Shown in pieces: positions 1-11,109 of a stretch of 64,000 nucleotides of DNA (its first letter is position 1; every line of letters starts with the position of its first letter). Source of the stretch: Anisus vortex. Lineage: Eukaryota; Mollusca; Gastropoda; Planorbidae. The notes below the pieces were generated by a model. The model searched no databases. It was not told where the DNA came from and saw only the letters and a list, made by a program, of their open reading frames with translations. The translations under genes and the position numbers were made by a program. Location: positions 46,927,715 through 46,991,714 of the forward strand of contig OX421497.1 in NCBI GenBank assembly GCA_949126835.1, read 5' to 3'.

Positions 1-498
1 GTTGTCAATAAACAACCTAATGGGTAAAATAAAATAATCGGCTTTGGCAACTATACTTTTTTTTAAAATGCTAAATCATATTATTCAGTTTTGTGCTAAA
101 AGTGCACATAGAAATTAAAAAAACAAACTTGACAAACAGAAGTCACCAATGGAATAAACTTTGAACTTTTCTGTACTATTTCACTTTGCTAAGTGGAAAC
201 TTAATATTTATAAAACTATTCATTAAAAAAATGATGTGTTTTCCAAATGATCGATCTAAGAAACCAGATTTTAATCATAGTGATTAATAAGAGTCTAATG
301 GGGAAAAAGTGCTAAATCTAGCATTAAAAGTTCTTGGAGAGCCATAATATGTTGATGTTGGTGCCGAAATAGGCCAGACAGAAGAGAATAGGGACACTGA
401 TTAAACAAAGAGCCTAAACATTTAAACCTCATTTCCCTTTCATCCTTCCCCAACCATAGACTAATTTTCATCCAATGAAATCAACCAATGCCCTGGTG

Positions 499-524
499 TG
501 ACCTTTGACCAAGAGTCACGTGAC
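499..524. promoter_or_regulatory. DR1 site next to a GTCACGTGAC palindrome
   Basis: TGACCTTTGACCA (499-511) is a near-perfect DR1. It is followed after three bases by the ten-base palindrome GTCACGTGAC (515-524), the form of E-box bound by the MiT/TFE and USF family. It lies 2.4 kb downstream of the Frizzled stop codon. No function is shown. Confidence 0.35.
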
Positions 525-1342
525 AAACGACGAGCCAATCAACAGTGCTGGCAGGATGAGTGACCTGATTGTGTGTCAGACTGACAACTTTTTTTGTTTT
601 TGTCCATGAAAGAAATATGTAACAAACAAGAAATTGTACAAAGTATGTAAGCACAAACGTATTGAGATGTTAATATGTTATTAACAAGTATGCCGCAATC
701 ATCAATTAATTATCATACAACAGGGGAGAAAACCTTAAGAGCATTAAAAACAAAAGCGAACCTAATAAAAAAAATTAGACCTAAAGTAAAACCACAATAA
801 TTATCAAATCTGTAAACAATACATTGTTGTTGTTTTGTATCAAATATATACGTCCATTTAAAACCAATGCATTTGTTGATGCACAGTTTTGCAGGTAAAA
901 AAAAACTGCTTCTCAATCTGGAAGGGGAGATAATTAATGAAGCCGCCAAAAATTAAAACTTCATCAAATGTATTATTATAATAATCAAATGGATCTATTA
1001 CACCAATCAAAACGTTCCTTTCAAACATGGCTAGTGACCTAGTTTCGTCTTCACGGTTACATTGAAGCGTATAGTAATATTATTGACTTCAGCAGACGTG
1101 TAGCAGATGTGAACACAACGACAGGTAAGTTCACTAAGGGAATACACTTACATCAAAAGGACTTTTCGCCTGAGTGGTTTACAACATAAACATAAGGCCC
1201 CTAACTGAAGCAACTGGCAATGACTTTCAATACAATAAAACTGTGTTCGAAACTATTGTTACAGAATGTATGTTACAGTAAAAATATATAATAGGCAGAG
1301 CTGTCTGGATCGACATTGTGGCATTATTACAGTTTTACCAAA

Positions 1343-1402
1343 GTAAAGTACCCATCGGACCAAGACCTAACTGATGATAGGGCCAGTGAAGCAGTGCGAT
1401 TA
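1343..1402 (-). mobile_element. SINE family 1 tail fragment
   Basis: The segment AAAGTACCCATCGGACC, then a 'gccagtgaagcagtgcg' phrase, matches the 3' end of the tRNA-derived SINE seen in full elsewhere in the window (for example 42246..42525), in reverse orientation. Confidence 0.6.
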
Positions 1403-2154
1403 AAACTACATGTACTTTAATTCAATTAAATGTTACAAATATTGTTTTGAAAATACGACGCTGCATTGCTATTAGTTGTCTGAAAAAGGTTTTACTCAGA
1501 TGTCTCGTGAATTAGTTGTCTAGGTCCCACGAACAAATGATGATAGATTGGAAAGACGACAAGCTTAAACATGATGTACAGTGTATATGAAAAAAAAATG
1601 ATGAAACTTATAGAGAACATCTAGGAACTAGATGGCTTGTCATGGAACTAAACAGGGAACTACTGTACGAGAAAAGCACAAGATTGAAACTTGAAACAAT
1701 TTCTTTTTGTTTACATAAGCATATTATGGTATTGTTTGTATGTACAGTAAATTCACCACACAATAGCATATACAAGATATCACATAATGACTGAACCAAA
1801 CGGCATAGTAGACACACACCATAAAACACCATTGACACACACCATAAAACACCATTGGCACACATCATTAAACATTTTTTAAAGAAATGATTTGCATTCT
1901 TGAAAGATCATAGATGTTTGCTTCATAAAATTGATTGACATTACAAAACACATGAGTGGGTACAAGAATAGAGCGGCGTAATTACAGGGCATGACTCATA
2001 CATGTTGATCACTTGTTTGGGGGCATAGGCGGTCAATAAGATGCCTTATCCAGAACCTCCTTAGTAGATTGGTTTGTATCTAGTGATGCCAGCGGAAATT
2101 ATAATTTGTATACTCCTTCACATATCCATATAAGAGAGTATTTTGAATGAACCA

Positions 2155-2156
<2 letters not shown>

Positions 2157-2210
<54 letters not shown>
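2157..2210. repeat. (TA)n microsatellite, about 27 units
   Basis: Uninterrupted TA repeats, followed at 2228-2310 by an imperfect GATA/GACA tract. Confidence 0.95.
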
Positions 2211-2213
<3 letters not shown>

Positions 2214-2880
2214 GAAATCTATACGATAAAAAGAAAGATAGACAGATAGACCGATCGATCTAGACAGATAGATAGACAGATAGACACATAAACAGATAGA
2301 TAGACATATTATATATTAAGACTCCCACTGAACACATACCGGTAGTTGTAAACATTTTAAGTCTCTGAGTTTCAATCTCAGTTGGAAGAAAATGTCAAAG
2401 TATGGTAACTATTCTTCAACGCGCTTCACTTGAATGATCCATGTGACGTGTTCACAGTTCTACACATGCTCCACTCATCTCACCCACCAAGCTGTGTGTC
2501 ACAGCCACACAATCAAATATCAGCCGTGACCTGTGAAGAACTCTCAAGCACCCGCCGCATAATATTAGCAGAACTAGACATTGAATCCAGTCTTTATATA
2601 CACGTGTAGTATGCAGGGTTAAGGTGAGGCGGGGGCAGAGGTCACAAATGCAGCTGAACAGCGTACAAATACGAACCATTGACAGATCAATCCAATATGG
2701 GAACTTGTTTCTCGTTAGATCATGCAATCATCTTGTCCCTTGGTGGCCATTGGTGAGTTCTGTATGTACCAACTGACCAATAGAGATGAAATATTGCCCG
2801 ATTGCCTCCCTTGTGGCGCCCCCTACACTATGTCTGATAGAAGTCCTAGAATTGTTCACATGTAAATCACAATTGATCAT

Positions 2881-4571
2881 TCATACCCTGGAAGCGATCA
2901 CTTTAGTTGTCACGTTACTCCCGCTGTGGCTGGGCAGCTTAGGGACAAGCGGCTGGGTATTCTTCTGCATGATCAACGGCGCCGGGTGGTAGTCCGCGTT
3001 GAAGTTGTTGGACTTCCGCCTGAGGAACCTCCTGGAGCAGAAGGACTTCCACGAGGACAAGGTCTTGCTGCTCCATATCCACATGCCGCTGGTGATGCCG
3101 ATGGCGAGGGACATGAAGAGCTTCAGCATGTACAGCTCCAGCGTGGGAATAGAATGGTCCAGCTGACAATCTTTGGGCGCCGTGGTCACGTGGGCGTCGG
3201 GGGCGCACGGCAAGCTCATGGCCTGCTTCTGCCACTTCTTGAAGTTGACCCTCTCGTAGAAATGGCAGCCGATCACGCACGACGCCGGAACGGTGTACAG
3301 GACGGAGAAGACCCCGATCTTAGCCATCAGCTTCTCCAGCTTGCGGATGTTCGTGCTGCCGCCGTCCTGCTTCAGGTCGTTCCGTATACGGAACATGGCG
3401 GCGAACCCCGCCACGATGAAGACGAACCCTGCAATGAGGTAGATGATGAGCGGGACAATGATGAAATCCGTCAGCGCCTCCGGGTCCTGGTTGCCCACGT
3501 AGCACAGCCCGGTCAGCTCGTCCCCGTCCACCCGCCTTAGGGTCAAGATGATGATAGTTTGCACCGCGGGAATGGCCCACGCGGCCAAGTGGAAATAGCT
3601 GGACAGCGCCTCGATCGCCTCCTGGCCCCACTTCCGACCGGCGGCGAGGAACCAGGTTATGGTCAGCACGACCCACCACACGGCTGAGGCCATCCCGAAG
3701 AAGTACAGGAGTAGAAAGACCACTATGCACCAGGTGCTCTCCAGGCCCTCTAGTATGCGGAACTTCTCACCAGTCTGCGTGACGTCGCACGACACGGATT
3801 CCGGCCCGGTGGCGGCCCGGATGATGTACGCAAACGTCTGGATCAGGTAGCAGACAGAGAGGAAGATGATGGGCCTCTCGGGGTACTTGAACCTGGACGT
3901 GTCCACCGCGAAGGTGGTGACTGTGAGCAGCGTGGAGAGGCAGCACAGGGACGACCAGACGATCATCCAAATCTGGGCAAAGTCTTTGTCCTCCTGGCGG
4001 AAGAGCACGTCAACGTCGCACCGCGGGGCGCAGGTCATGTTGGACTTGGGGACGTTGTCCACGTACACGTACCGCGGGGGGCACGGATTGGGGTGGGCGC
4101 CGTGCTCCCCTTCTTTCGGCCTGTCCGTCGTCAGGGCGGGCTGGGGCAGAGGGGTCTTGCTCAGCCTGTCCTTCAGGCTCTTCCAATCTTTATTCACCAC
4201 CAGCCGGTCAAAGTCCTTCTCCGTGACTTCCGGCTTGGGCCCGCTCGCTAGTCCGGGCTCCGGCTCCTCCGTCACATTGGGCGCCGCCATGCACAGGTTG
4301 TTTCTGGGGTCGGACTTTTCAGGCAGCTTGTCGCAGGCCAGCATCTCCGGCCACTTGAAGTTGAAGGACAGGAGTATGGGCTCGCATTTGGCCTTGACCT
4401 GCAGGCACATGGACCGGCAGGCCGGAATGTTGAGCGTCTCGTCCACGAGCTCCGTGCACATGGGCGCGTACAGCGAGCAGAGAAAGAATTTCAGCAGACG
4501 CGAACAGTTGGTCTGCACCAGTGGCTGGAAATCCTGGATCCGTGCTTCTGCCTCGATTTGATTATCTTGAC
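2881..4571 (-). CDS. FZD9/10: Frizzled-9/10-type Wnt receptor, large 3' coding exon
   Basis: This exon encodes residues 77-638 of a Frizzled seven-pass Wnt receptor of the plasma membrane. It holds cysteines 3-10 of the extracellular cysteine-rich Wnt-binding domain (Cys98, 107, 114, 127, 131, 138, 155 and 169). A linker of about 100 residues rich in Pro, Glu and Lys follows. Seven membrane segments run from about residue 274 to 575. Family hallmarks visible are YPERPIIFLS, WWVVLTITWFLAAG, SSYFHLAAWAIPAV and DELTGLCYVG. The cytoplasmic KTLSSW (578-583) fits the KTxxxW Dishevelled-binding motif. The protein ends S-R-V, a class I PDZ-ligand pattern. The phrase FNFKWPEMLACDKLP followed by a DP-N-LCM-AAPN pattern is closest to vertebrate FZD9/FZD10, so I place it there rather than with FZD4. 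The acceptor is a pyrimidine-rich run then CAG before 4571, in phase with exon 1. The stop is at 2881-2883. Confidence 0.96.
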
Positions 4572-4685
4572 CTGGAAACAAAGGAAAAAAAATCAATATT
4601 CAGGTAAAGATCGTCTAAATAGTGGGTAAAGTTGTTTTTTTTTAATCAAGTACTAGCAAAGCACGTTTGGTTATATTGTCCAGAA

Positions 4686-4760
4686 CAGGGATCAGCAACC
4701 TACGTAACGCGTATCAGACTTGGCACGCAGAGCGATTATTTTCAATGGCAAACAAAAGTC
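4686..4760 (+). mobile_element. hAT-like MITE, 5' part
   Basis: It begins CAGGGATCAGCAACCTACG and continues with the 'agacttggcacgcagagcg' core shared with the full 197-bp copies at 23681 and 42023. The 3' end is not recognisable. Confidence 0.6.
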
Positions 4761-5436
4761 CCCACAGAATATATTATAGGACACGAAATTACAATCATTC
4801 TCTTTTAATAATGAATTGTGTTTCTGGTTGAATATAAAACATTATTCTCCATATTATATTATATTATACACACACTTGTTGTGGAAACAACTTTTTTAGA
4901 CATTAGGTTTGACACTCATAGCAATTTTATCTAAACAATGTGTTCACAGAATTAAGAATCGGCTAAAAAGCTTATAATAAATACATTGGAAATCTAGACT
5001 ATATCAACCACTGTCGTATATTAAAACACAAAGATTTTTCTGAAAGGCTGTTGTACATAATGTCAGAGCAATATTCTGCGCCTATATTACAACCAGGATA
5101 TAATATTAAATAATTTTTTTCTATTGCATAGGCATATGCCTGGGGAACCAAATTCCGGCGTTTAGAGTCGAGTATCAAAGCGAGGTTGGCCTATACAGTA
5201 GACCGACCTGCAAAAAAATTCTTGAGAACTTTACTTCAGCTTGCCATACAACTCTAGCGGCTAACGAAAACATAACATGAGCACGCCCCCCCCTCCCCCC
5301 ACACAAACACTTTCACCCACATACACACACACATTCACACAACCAGTTCAAATGTACGGCACCTCTGTTCCACAGTTCAAATGTACGGCACCTCTGTACC
5401 ACTCTTTAGCTTGTTTTATTCTCACCCCCTCTAAAT

Positions 5437-5458
5437 GGGGGGGGGGGGGGGGGGGGGG
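5437..5458 (+). repeat. poly(G) run of 22
   Basis: Uninterrupted G tract in an A+T-rich region, one of several long G or C runs in the window. Confidence 0.95.
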
Positions 5459-5754
5459 AAAGCAGCGGTTTCAATGGCCACCCCCTTTCGTGAACTACAG
5501 CCCGCGGGTGAAAGCGGGGTGTAGACTTTACATGGGGCGCCCCATTGTTGGCTGGAGAATAGAAGCCGCCCGGGCGACAAGAAAGAGCTACAAGGATCGA
5601 CCTCTCGTGTTTTCTAGTCAGCCGTACGGTGCGCGAGCCCGTTGCCGAGTCAAGGAATAACACAAAGCCAACACCAGTAGCCACCAGTCAACTATAGCGC
5701 GCAAATAAACAGAAACAAGAAGTATGGGGATCTTGTTGAACTGGGAGATTGTGG

Positions 5755-7782
5755 AGGAAATATTGTGGGGACTAGATGTGTGTAGAAAATATTGTGGGAA
5801 CTAGATAAGTGAAGTAAATATTGTGGGAACTAGATGACTAAATGTGTGTAGGGAAATATTGTGAGAACTAGATGTGTGTAGGGAAATATTGTGGGAACTA
5901 GATGTGTGTAGGGAAATATTGTGGGAACTAGCTGTGTGTAGAAAATATTGTGGGAACTAGATGTGTGTAGGGAATATTGTGGGAACTAGATGTGTGTAGG
6001 AAAATATTGTGGGAACTAGATGTGTGTAGGGAAATATTGTGGGAACTAGCTGTGTGTAGAAAATATTGTGGGAACTAGATGTGTGTAGGGAATATTGTGG
6101 GAACTAGATGTGTGTAGGAAAATATTGTGGGAACTAGATGTGTGTAGGGAAATATTGTGGGAACTAGCTGTGTGTAGAAAATATTGTGGGAACTTGATGT
6201 GTAGGGAAATATTGTGGGAACTAGATGTGTGTAGGGAAATATTGTGGGAACTAGATGTGTATGGAAATATTGTGGGAACTAGATGTATGTAGGAAATATT
6301 GTGGGAACTTGATGTGTAGAGAAATATTGTGGGAACTAGATGTGTGTAGGGAAATATTGTGGGAACTAGATGTGTAGGGAATATTTTGGGAACTAGATGT
6401 GTGTAGAGAAATTTTGTGGGAACTAGGTGTGTGTAGGGAAATATTGTGGGAACTAGGTGTGTAGAGTAGGGAAATATTGTGGGAACTAGATGTGTGTAGG
6501 GAAATATTGTGGGAACTAGATGTGTGTAGGGAAATATTGTGGGAACTAGATGTGTGTAGGGAAATATTGTGGGAACTAGGTGTGTAGAGTAGGGAAATAT
6601 TGTGGGAACTAGATGTGTGTAGGAAATATTGTGGGAACTAGATGCGTAGAGAAATATTGTGGGAACTAGATGTGTGTAGGGAAATATTGTGGGAACTAGA
6701 TGTGTGTAGGGAAATATTGTTGGAACTAGATGTGTGTAGGGAAATATTGTGGGAACTAGATGTGTGTAGGGAAATATTGTGGGAACTAGATGTGTGTAGG
6801 ACATATTGTGGGAACTAGATGTGTAGGGAATATTTTGGGAACTAGATGTGTGTAGGGAAATATTGTGCGAACTAGATGTGTGTAGGGAAATATTGTGGGA
6901 ACTACATGTGTGTTGGAAAATATTGTGGGAACTAGATGTGTGTAGGGAAATATTGTGGGAACTTGATGGGTAGGGAATATTTTGGGAACTAGATGTGTGT
7001 AGGAAATATTGTGGGAACTAGATGTGTGTAGGAAATATTGTAGGAACTAGATGTGTGTAGGAAATATTGTGGGAACTAGATGTGTGTAGGAAATATTGTT
7101 GGAACTAGATGTGTGTAGGAAATATTGTGGGAACTAGATGTGTGTAGGAAATATTGTGGGAACTAGATGTGTTTAGGGAAATATTGTGGGAACTAGATGT
7201 GTGTAGGGAAATATTGTGGGAACTAGATGTGTGTGTAGGGAAATATTGTGGGAACTAGATGTGTGTGTAGGGAAATATTGTGGGAACTAGATGTGTGTAG
7301 GGAAATATTGTGGGAACTAGATGTGTGTAGGGAAATATTGTGGGAACTAGATGTGTGTAGGGAAATATTGTGGGAACTAGATGTGTGTAGGGAAATATTG
7401 TGGGAACTAGATGTGTGTAGGGAAATATTGTGGGAACTAGATGTGTGTAGGGAAATATTGTGGGAACTAGATGTGTGTAGGGAAAAAAGTGTGGGAACTA
7501 GTGTGTGTAGGGAAATATTGTGGGAACTAGATGTGTGTAGGGAAATATTGTGGGAACTAGATGTGTGTAGGAAATATTGTGGGAACTAGATGTGTAGAGA
7601 AATATTGTGGGAACTAGATGTGTGTAGGGAAATATTGTGGGAACTAGATGTGTGTAGGGAAATATTGTGGGAACTAGATGTGTGTAGGGAAATATTGTGG
7701 GAACTAGATGTGTGTAGGGAAATATTGTGGGAACTAGATGTGTGTAGGGAAATATTGTGGGAACTAGATGTGTGTAGGTAGG
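5755..7782. repeat. 2 kb minisatellite, 30-bp unit, about 68 copies
   Basis: The unit core is AATATTGTGGGAACTAGATG followed by a TGTG/TAGG stretch, period 29-30 bp. The right part (about 7190-7780) is nearly homogeneous; the left part is diverged and shows a higher-order repeat (see 5911..6265). Because 30 is a multiple of 3, it produces long artefactual reading frames on both strands; I do not call these genes. Confidence 0.97.
5911..6265. repeat. 118-bp higher-order repeat inside the 30-bp satellite
   Basis: The variant CTAGCTGTGTGTAGAAAA recurs with its G-C at 5931, 6049 and 6167, exactly 118 bp apart. The same order of short (29) and long (30) units lies between them, so a four-unit block was amplified as a block. 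Confidence 0.8.
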
Positions 7783-8170
7783 GGGAATGTTCATCACACA
7801 GCAAGTCCAATAGAAAAACTGACTTTATTCTCCGGTGGTCGAAGTAGTCAAACCATTTGACTAAATAACTATTGTGTCAACTTCCGGGGAAGAGAGGATA
7901 ATGTATGTGTATACCTGTAAACGAGGGACAGATGACTACTCAGCGCTAAGGACGTGAATCAACAATCAAGTAGCATACCTCGGACAGGAGCACTATCTCC
8001 TATATGATATCCCATCGGGCTTTAAAACTGTTTACTCTTGCACTTAGGTGAGCTCTGCCGTGTTTAAATACGAACTCATCCCACGATAACAAGATTTGAA
8101 CTGGGACGTACACGCTCATAGCTATAAAACCCAGAAACTTCAGGCATGCATAATATATGTCTTTGTGCTG

Positions 8171-8430
8171 GGGCACGGTGGGGTTGAGCAGCAGCGCGTT
8201 CGTCTGGGGCACCAAAGGTCCTGGGTTCGAGTCCTGGAAGAAGGCTAGGATTGTTTTCCCATGGGGCTCGATGGTGTCTCTGAGTCTGCCACCCACCTCT
8301 GATAGGTTACCTGACATTAGTTGAGGTAAAGTAAAGGAGGCTGGCATTGTGCTGGCCACACATTCACATGAAACTGGTGAAAGCTGGCCCTATGGATCAA
8401 CTTGGTCCGATGGGTAGCCTACTTTACTTG
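8171..8430 (+). mobile_element. SINE family 1, full-length copy
   Basis: A tRNA-like head starts at GCACGGTGGGGTTGAGC, with a pol III B box GGTTCGAGTCC at 8224-8234. The family body follows ('aggctaggattgttttccc', 'ggttacctgacattag', 'tgtgctggccacacat') and the tail ends near 'ctttacttgac'. Seven other sizeable copies of this family are in the window. Confidence 0.88.
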
Positions 8431-8618
8431 ACTATATTTCTTCAAGATTTCATTTTTAAACAGTTTTAAAAAGGTCACGTCTCAAGAAGCATCCATTGAA
8501 TTTTTGTTGTAGATTTCTCTAGAGTCTAGACTATTCGCGGAACCATGCTATAAATATAGAAAAGTCAGGAGCTAGACTTCATTAACCTAACCAAACCTCA
8601 GGGAGTGGCGGCTAGTGG

Positions 8619-8636
8619 AAAGAGAGAGAGAGAGAA

Positions 8637-8668
<32 letters not shown>

Positions 8669-8679
8669 GGGGTGAGAGG

Positions 8680-8711
<32 letters not shown>
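8619..8711. repeat. (GA)n/(GAAA) purine microsatellite
   Basis: Imperfect GAGAGA/GAAAGAGA tract in the Frizzled intron. Confidence 0.95.
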
Positions 8712-8719
8712 AATTCCTC

Positions 8720-9120
8720 CCTACACAGCTGAAATCCTGGAATGAGTGTGATACGTTACCCGGGGAGAGTGAAAAACTATTAGCGTAACCCTTGACCCCG
8801 TGACCTTTAGCTCACCCCGCGCGCGGACACTTGCTGAACTTGTTGACAGCTCGTTCGCCGTTCACATTTCCCTCGCTTCCACCACATCCCCCCCTTTTTT
8901 CCCTTCTTCCCTCCCACCCCGTTAAGCTTTTATTGACTGTATCAAATTTCACCCCGCCCTCGTGCAAAGGGAGATAATATCCCAGCTAATTAAAGGGAGG
9001 TAATGTTGTCATTTTTTTTTTGTTCTTCTCATCTGCACGCGCCGCTTCTAGCATTACTATTGGTCAAATTGACATTTCAATTGCCGCATTGGAAATTGGA
9101 AACAATGACAGTATACATCT
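8720..9120. other. unique, moderately GC-rich intronic block with receptor-like half-sites
   Basis: Non-repetitive sequence with TGACCC-CG-TGACCT (8793-8806, a DR2 arrangement). It also has two copies of the recurrent AAAGGGAG(A/G)TAA word (8965-8978 and 8992-9005) and a CTAATTAAAG homeodomain-like site. It has the look of a regulatory block, but nothing proves this. Confidence 0.35.
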
Positions 9121-9123
9121 CCG

Positions 9124-9485
9124 TGGAAATTCAATTCCCATGTGTGTTGTATTTCTGTATATTGAATTCCCATGTGTGTTGTATTTCTGTTTATTGAATT
9201 CCCATGTGTGTTGTATTAACTTGTATTTCTGTATATTGAATTCCCATGTGTGTTGTATTTCTGTATATTGAATTCCCATGTGTGTTGTATTTCTGTATAT
9301 TGAATTCCCATGTGTGTTGTATTTCTGTATATTCAATTCCCATGTGTGTTGTTTTTCTGTATATTGAATTCCCATGTGTGTTGTATTTCTGTATATTGAA
9401 TTCCCATGTGTGTTGTATTTCTGTATATTGAATTCCCATGTGTGTTGTATTTCTGTATATTTAATTCCCATGTGTGTTGTACTTC
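9124..9485. repeat. minisatellite, 32-bp unit, about 11 copies
   Basis: Core ATTGAATTCCCATGTGTG followed by TTGTATTTCTGTAT. The period of 32 shifts frame at each unit, so each reading frame repeats every 32 residues; it is not coding. Confidence 0.96.
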
Positions 9486-9741
9486 TGTCTATTGTGCAGT
9501 ATTCACCATTATATGATTAAACAAAAACTTCAATGTCAAACTAACAGTTAACACTGTCGTGTAAAGCGGGAAGTACTAAGTGCAGACGAGAAGGTTGGCA
9601 GTAGGCCTATAGGCTGCACGTGTTTGTTGAACTAATAAAACGCAACCAGGGTGGAACGGGGGGCCGGAATATTTTGTTTACAAAAGACAAAAATGTACAT
9701 TAAAAGTTTACAGTATTATAAAGTTTCTGGAAAAATCAATG

Positions 9742-9907
9742 GTAAAGCCGACTGGTCCAGTGGTTAGGTCACCGGACTGTCAACCAAAAACCAACTGACA
9801 AGTCGCGGGTTCTATCCCTGCCACCGACGGATCCCTGTCGCCCTGCAGGAGTTTTGGGCCTAGTGGACGTAATAATTTTCTATCTAGAAGGAACGTCTGT
9901 AAACTTA
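9742..9907 (+). mobile_element. SINE family 2, fullest copy
   Basis: A tRNA-like head (GACTGGTCCAGTGGTTAGGT, then GGGTTCTATCCC as a degenerate B box) is followed by 'ctgcaggagttttgggcc'. The tail carries GTAATAATTTTCTATCTAG and AAGGAACGTCTGTAA. That tail closely resembles the 3' end of the LINE family at 31153 and elsewhere. Confidence 0.8.
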
Positions 9908-10019
9908 TTAAAAAAAAGGTCTTTTATGTATGTTATTGGTAATAACAGTCATGCGTTAGGTAAGAAAAAGGCCATAATTTAACAGGAATGCGTTTGGTAA
10001 GAAACAGATCTAATTTAAC

Positions 10020-10152
10020 AGGCATTAATTAGGTAAGAAACAGGCATGAGTTAGATAAGAAACAGGCATGAGTTAGATAAGAAACAGGCATGAGTTAGAT
10101 AAGAAACAGGCATGAGTTAGATAAGAAACAGGTATGAGTTAGATAAGAAACA
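10020..10152. repeat. minisatellite, 22-bp unit, about 6 copies
   Basis: Core GAAACAGGCATGAGTTAGAT. Adjacent units upstream are diverged. Confidence 0.9.
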
Positions 10153-10661
10153 AAACATAAACACAATAAAAACAGAAATAAGTTGTGTAAGAAACATTCA
10201 ATACTTGATAGTGTTTTAGAAAGAAAAGCACAAAGGATGATGGAATGGAAAAGTTAGCGTGTATACAGTACGAGAGAGAGGGAGAGAGAGAGGGAGAGAG
10301 AGAGAAAGAGAGACACCCAGTCATGTGTTAGAGAGATGCTACACGACGGGGCTATTTTATCTTTCATCAGACAATAAAGGTAGACATTACAGACAGTGAA
10401 AAAAAAAATGCAGACACAGAAAAAACAGACACAGACCTATCCCCCCAGACTGTATGCATTCAGTACCTGGAGGCAGTTGCCCTCTTTCGTCAACACACGC
10501 CCTCGGCAATGACTCGGGTTATGTGGACTGGATGCGTGCAAAGGGGGGATATTGGGAGGGGGTGGCGAGGGCGGTTTCCCTCGATTGTTAAATATATAGG
10601 ACTCAAGATCAAAGGCCGATGATTTGATGTCACACAAATGAAATACTGGCCAGTATTCAAT

Positions 10662-11109
10662 CACAGCAACAGGAAACGTGTATCACAGCAACAGGCCACG
10701 TGTATCACAGCAACAGGCCACGTGAATCACAGCAACAGGCCACGTGTATCACAGCAACAGGCCACGTGAATCACAGCAACAGGCCACGTGAATCACAGCA
10801 ACAGGCCACGTGTATCACAGCAACAGGCCACGTGTATCACAGCAACAGGTCACGTGTATCACAGCAACAGGCCACGTGTATCACAGCAACAGGCCACGTG
10901 TATCACAGCAACAGGCCACGTGTATCACAGCTACAGGCCACGTGTATCACAGCAACAGGCCACGTGTATCACAGCAACAGGCCACGTGTATCACAGCAAC
11001 AGGCCACGTGTATCACAGCAACAGGCCACGTGTATCACAGCAACAGGCCACGTGTATCACAGCAACAGGCCACGTGTATCACAGCAACAGGCCACGTGTA
11101 TCACAGCAA
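10662..11109. repeat. 22-bp minisatellite carrying a CACGTG E-box, about 20 copies
   Basis: Core CAACAGGCCACGTGTATCA. About 19 units contain the palindrome CACGTG; the first unit reads AAACGTG instead. The array is very homogeneous, which implies recent expansion. Reading frames through it are repeats of 22 residues and are not genes. Confidence 0.97.

Larger units (their letters stand above)
1..2880. other. Frizzled 3' flank; no gene recognised
   Basis: The stretch next to 2880 is presumably Frizzled 3' UTR (minus strand), but I could not place a convincing poly(A) signal. The rest is A+T-rich unique-looking sequence with a SINE scrap (1343..1402), a (TA)n run and a GATA/GACA-rich microsatellite. 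Confidence 0.5.

Noticed and set aside
3866..4561. 231-codon plus-strand frame
   Set aside because: Antisense shadow of the Frizzled exon; no similarity of its own.
6046..7810. Long open frames on both strands of the 30-bp satellite
   Set aside because: They are pure translations of a tandem repeat whose unit length is a multiple of three; no start context, domain or codon bias independent of the repeat.
8000..8359. 119-codon minus-strand frame
   Set aside because: It runs through a SINE in antisense; such frames recur in every copy of the family.
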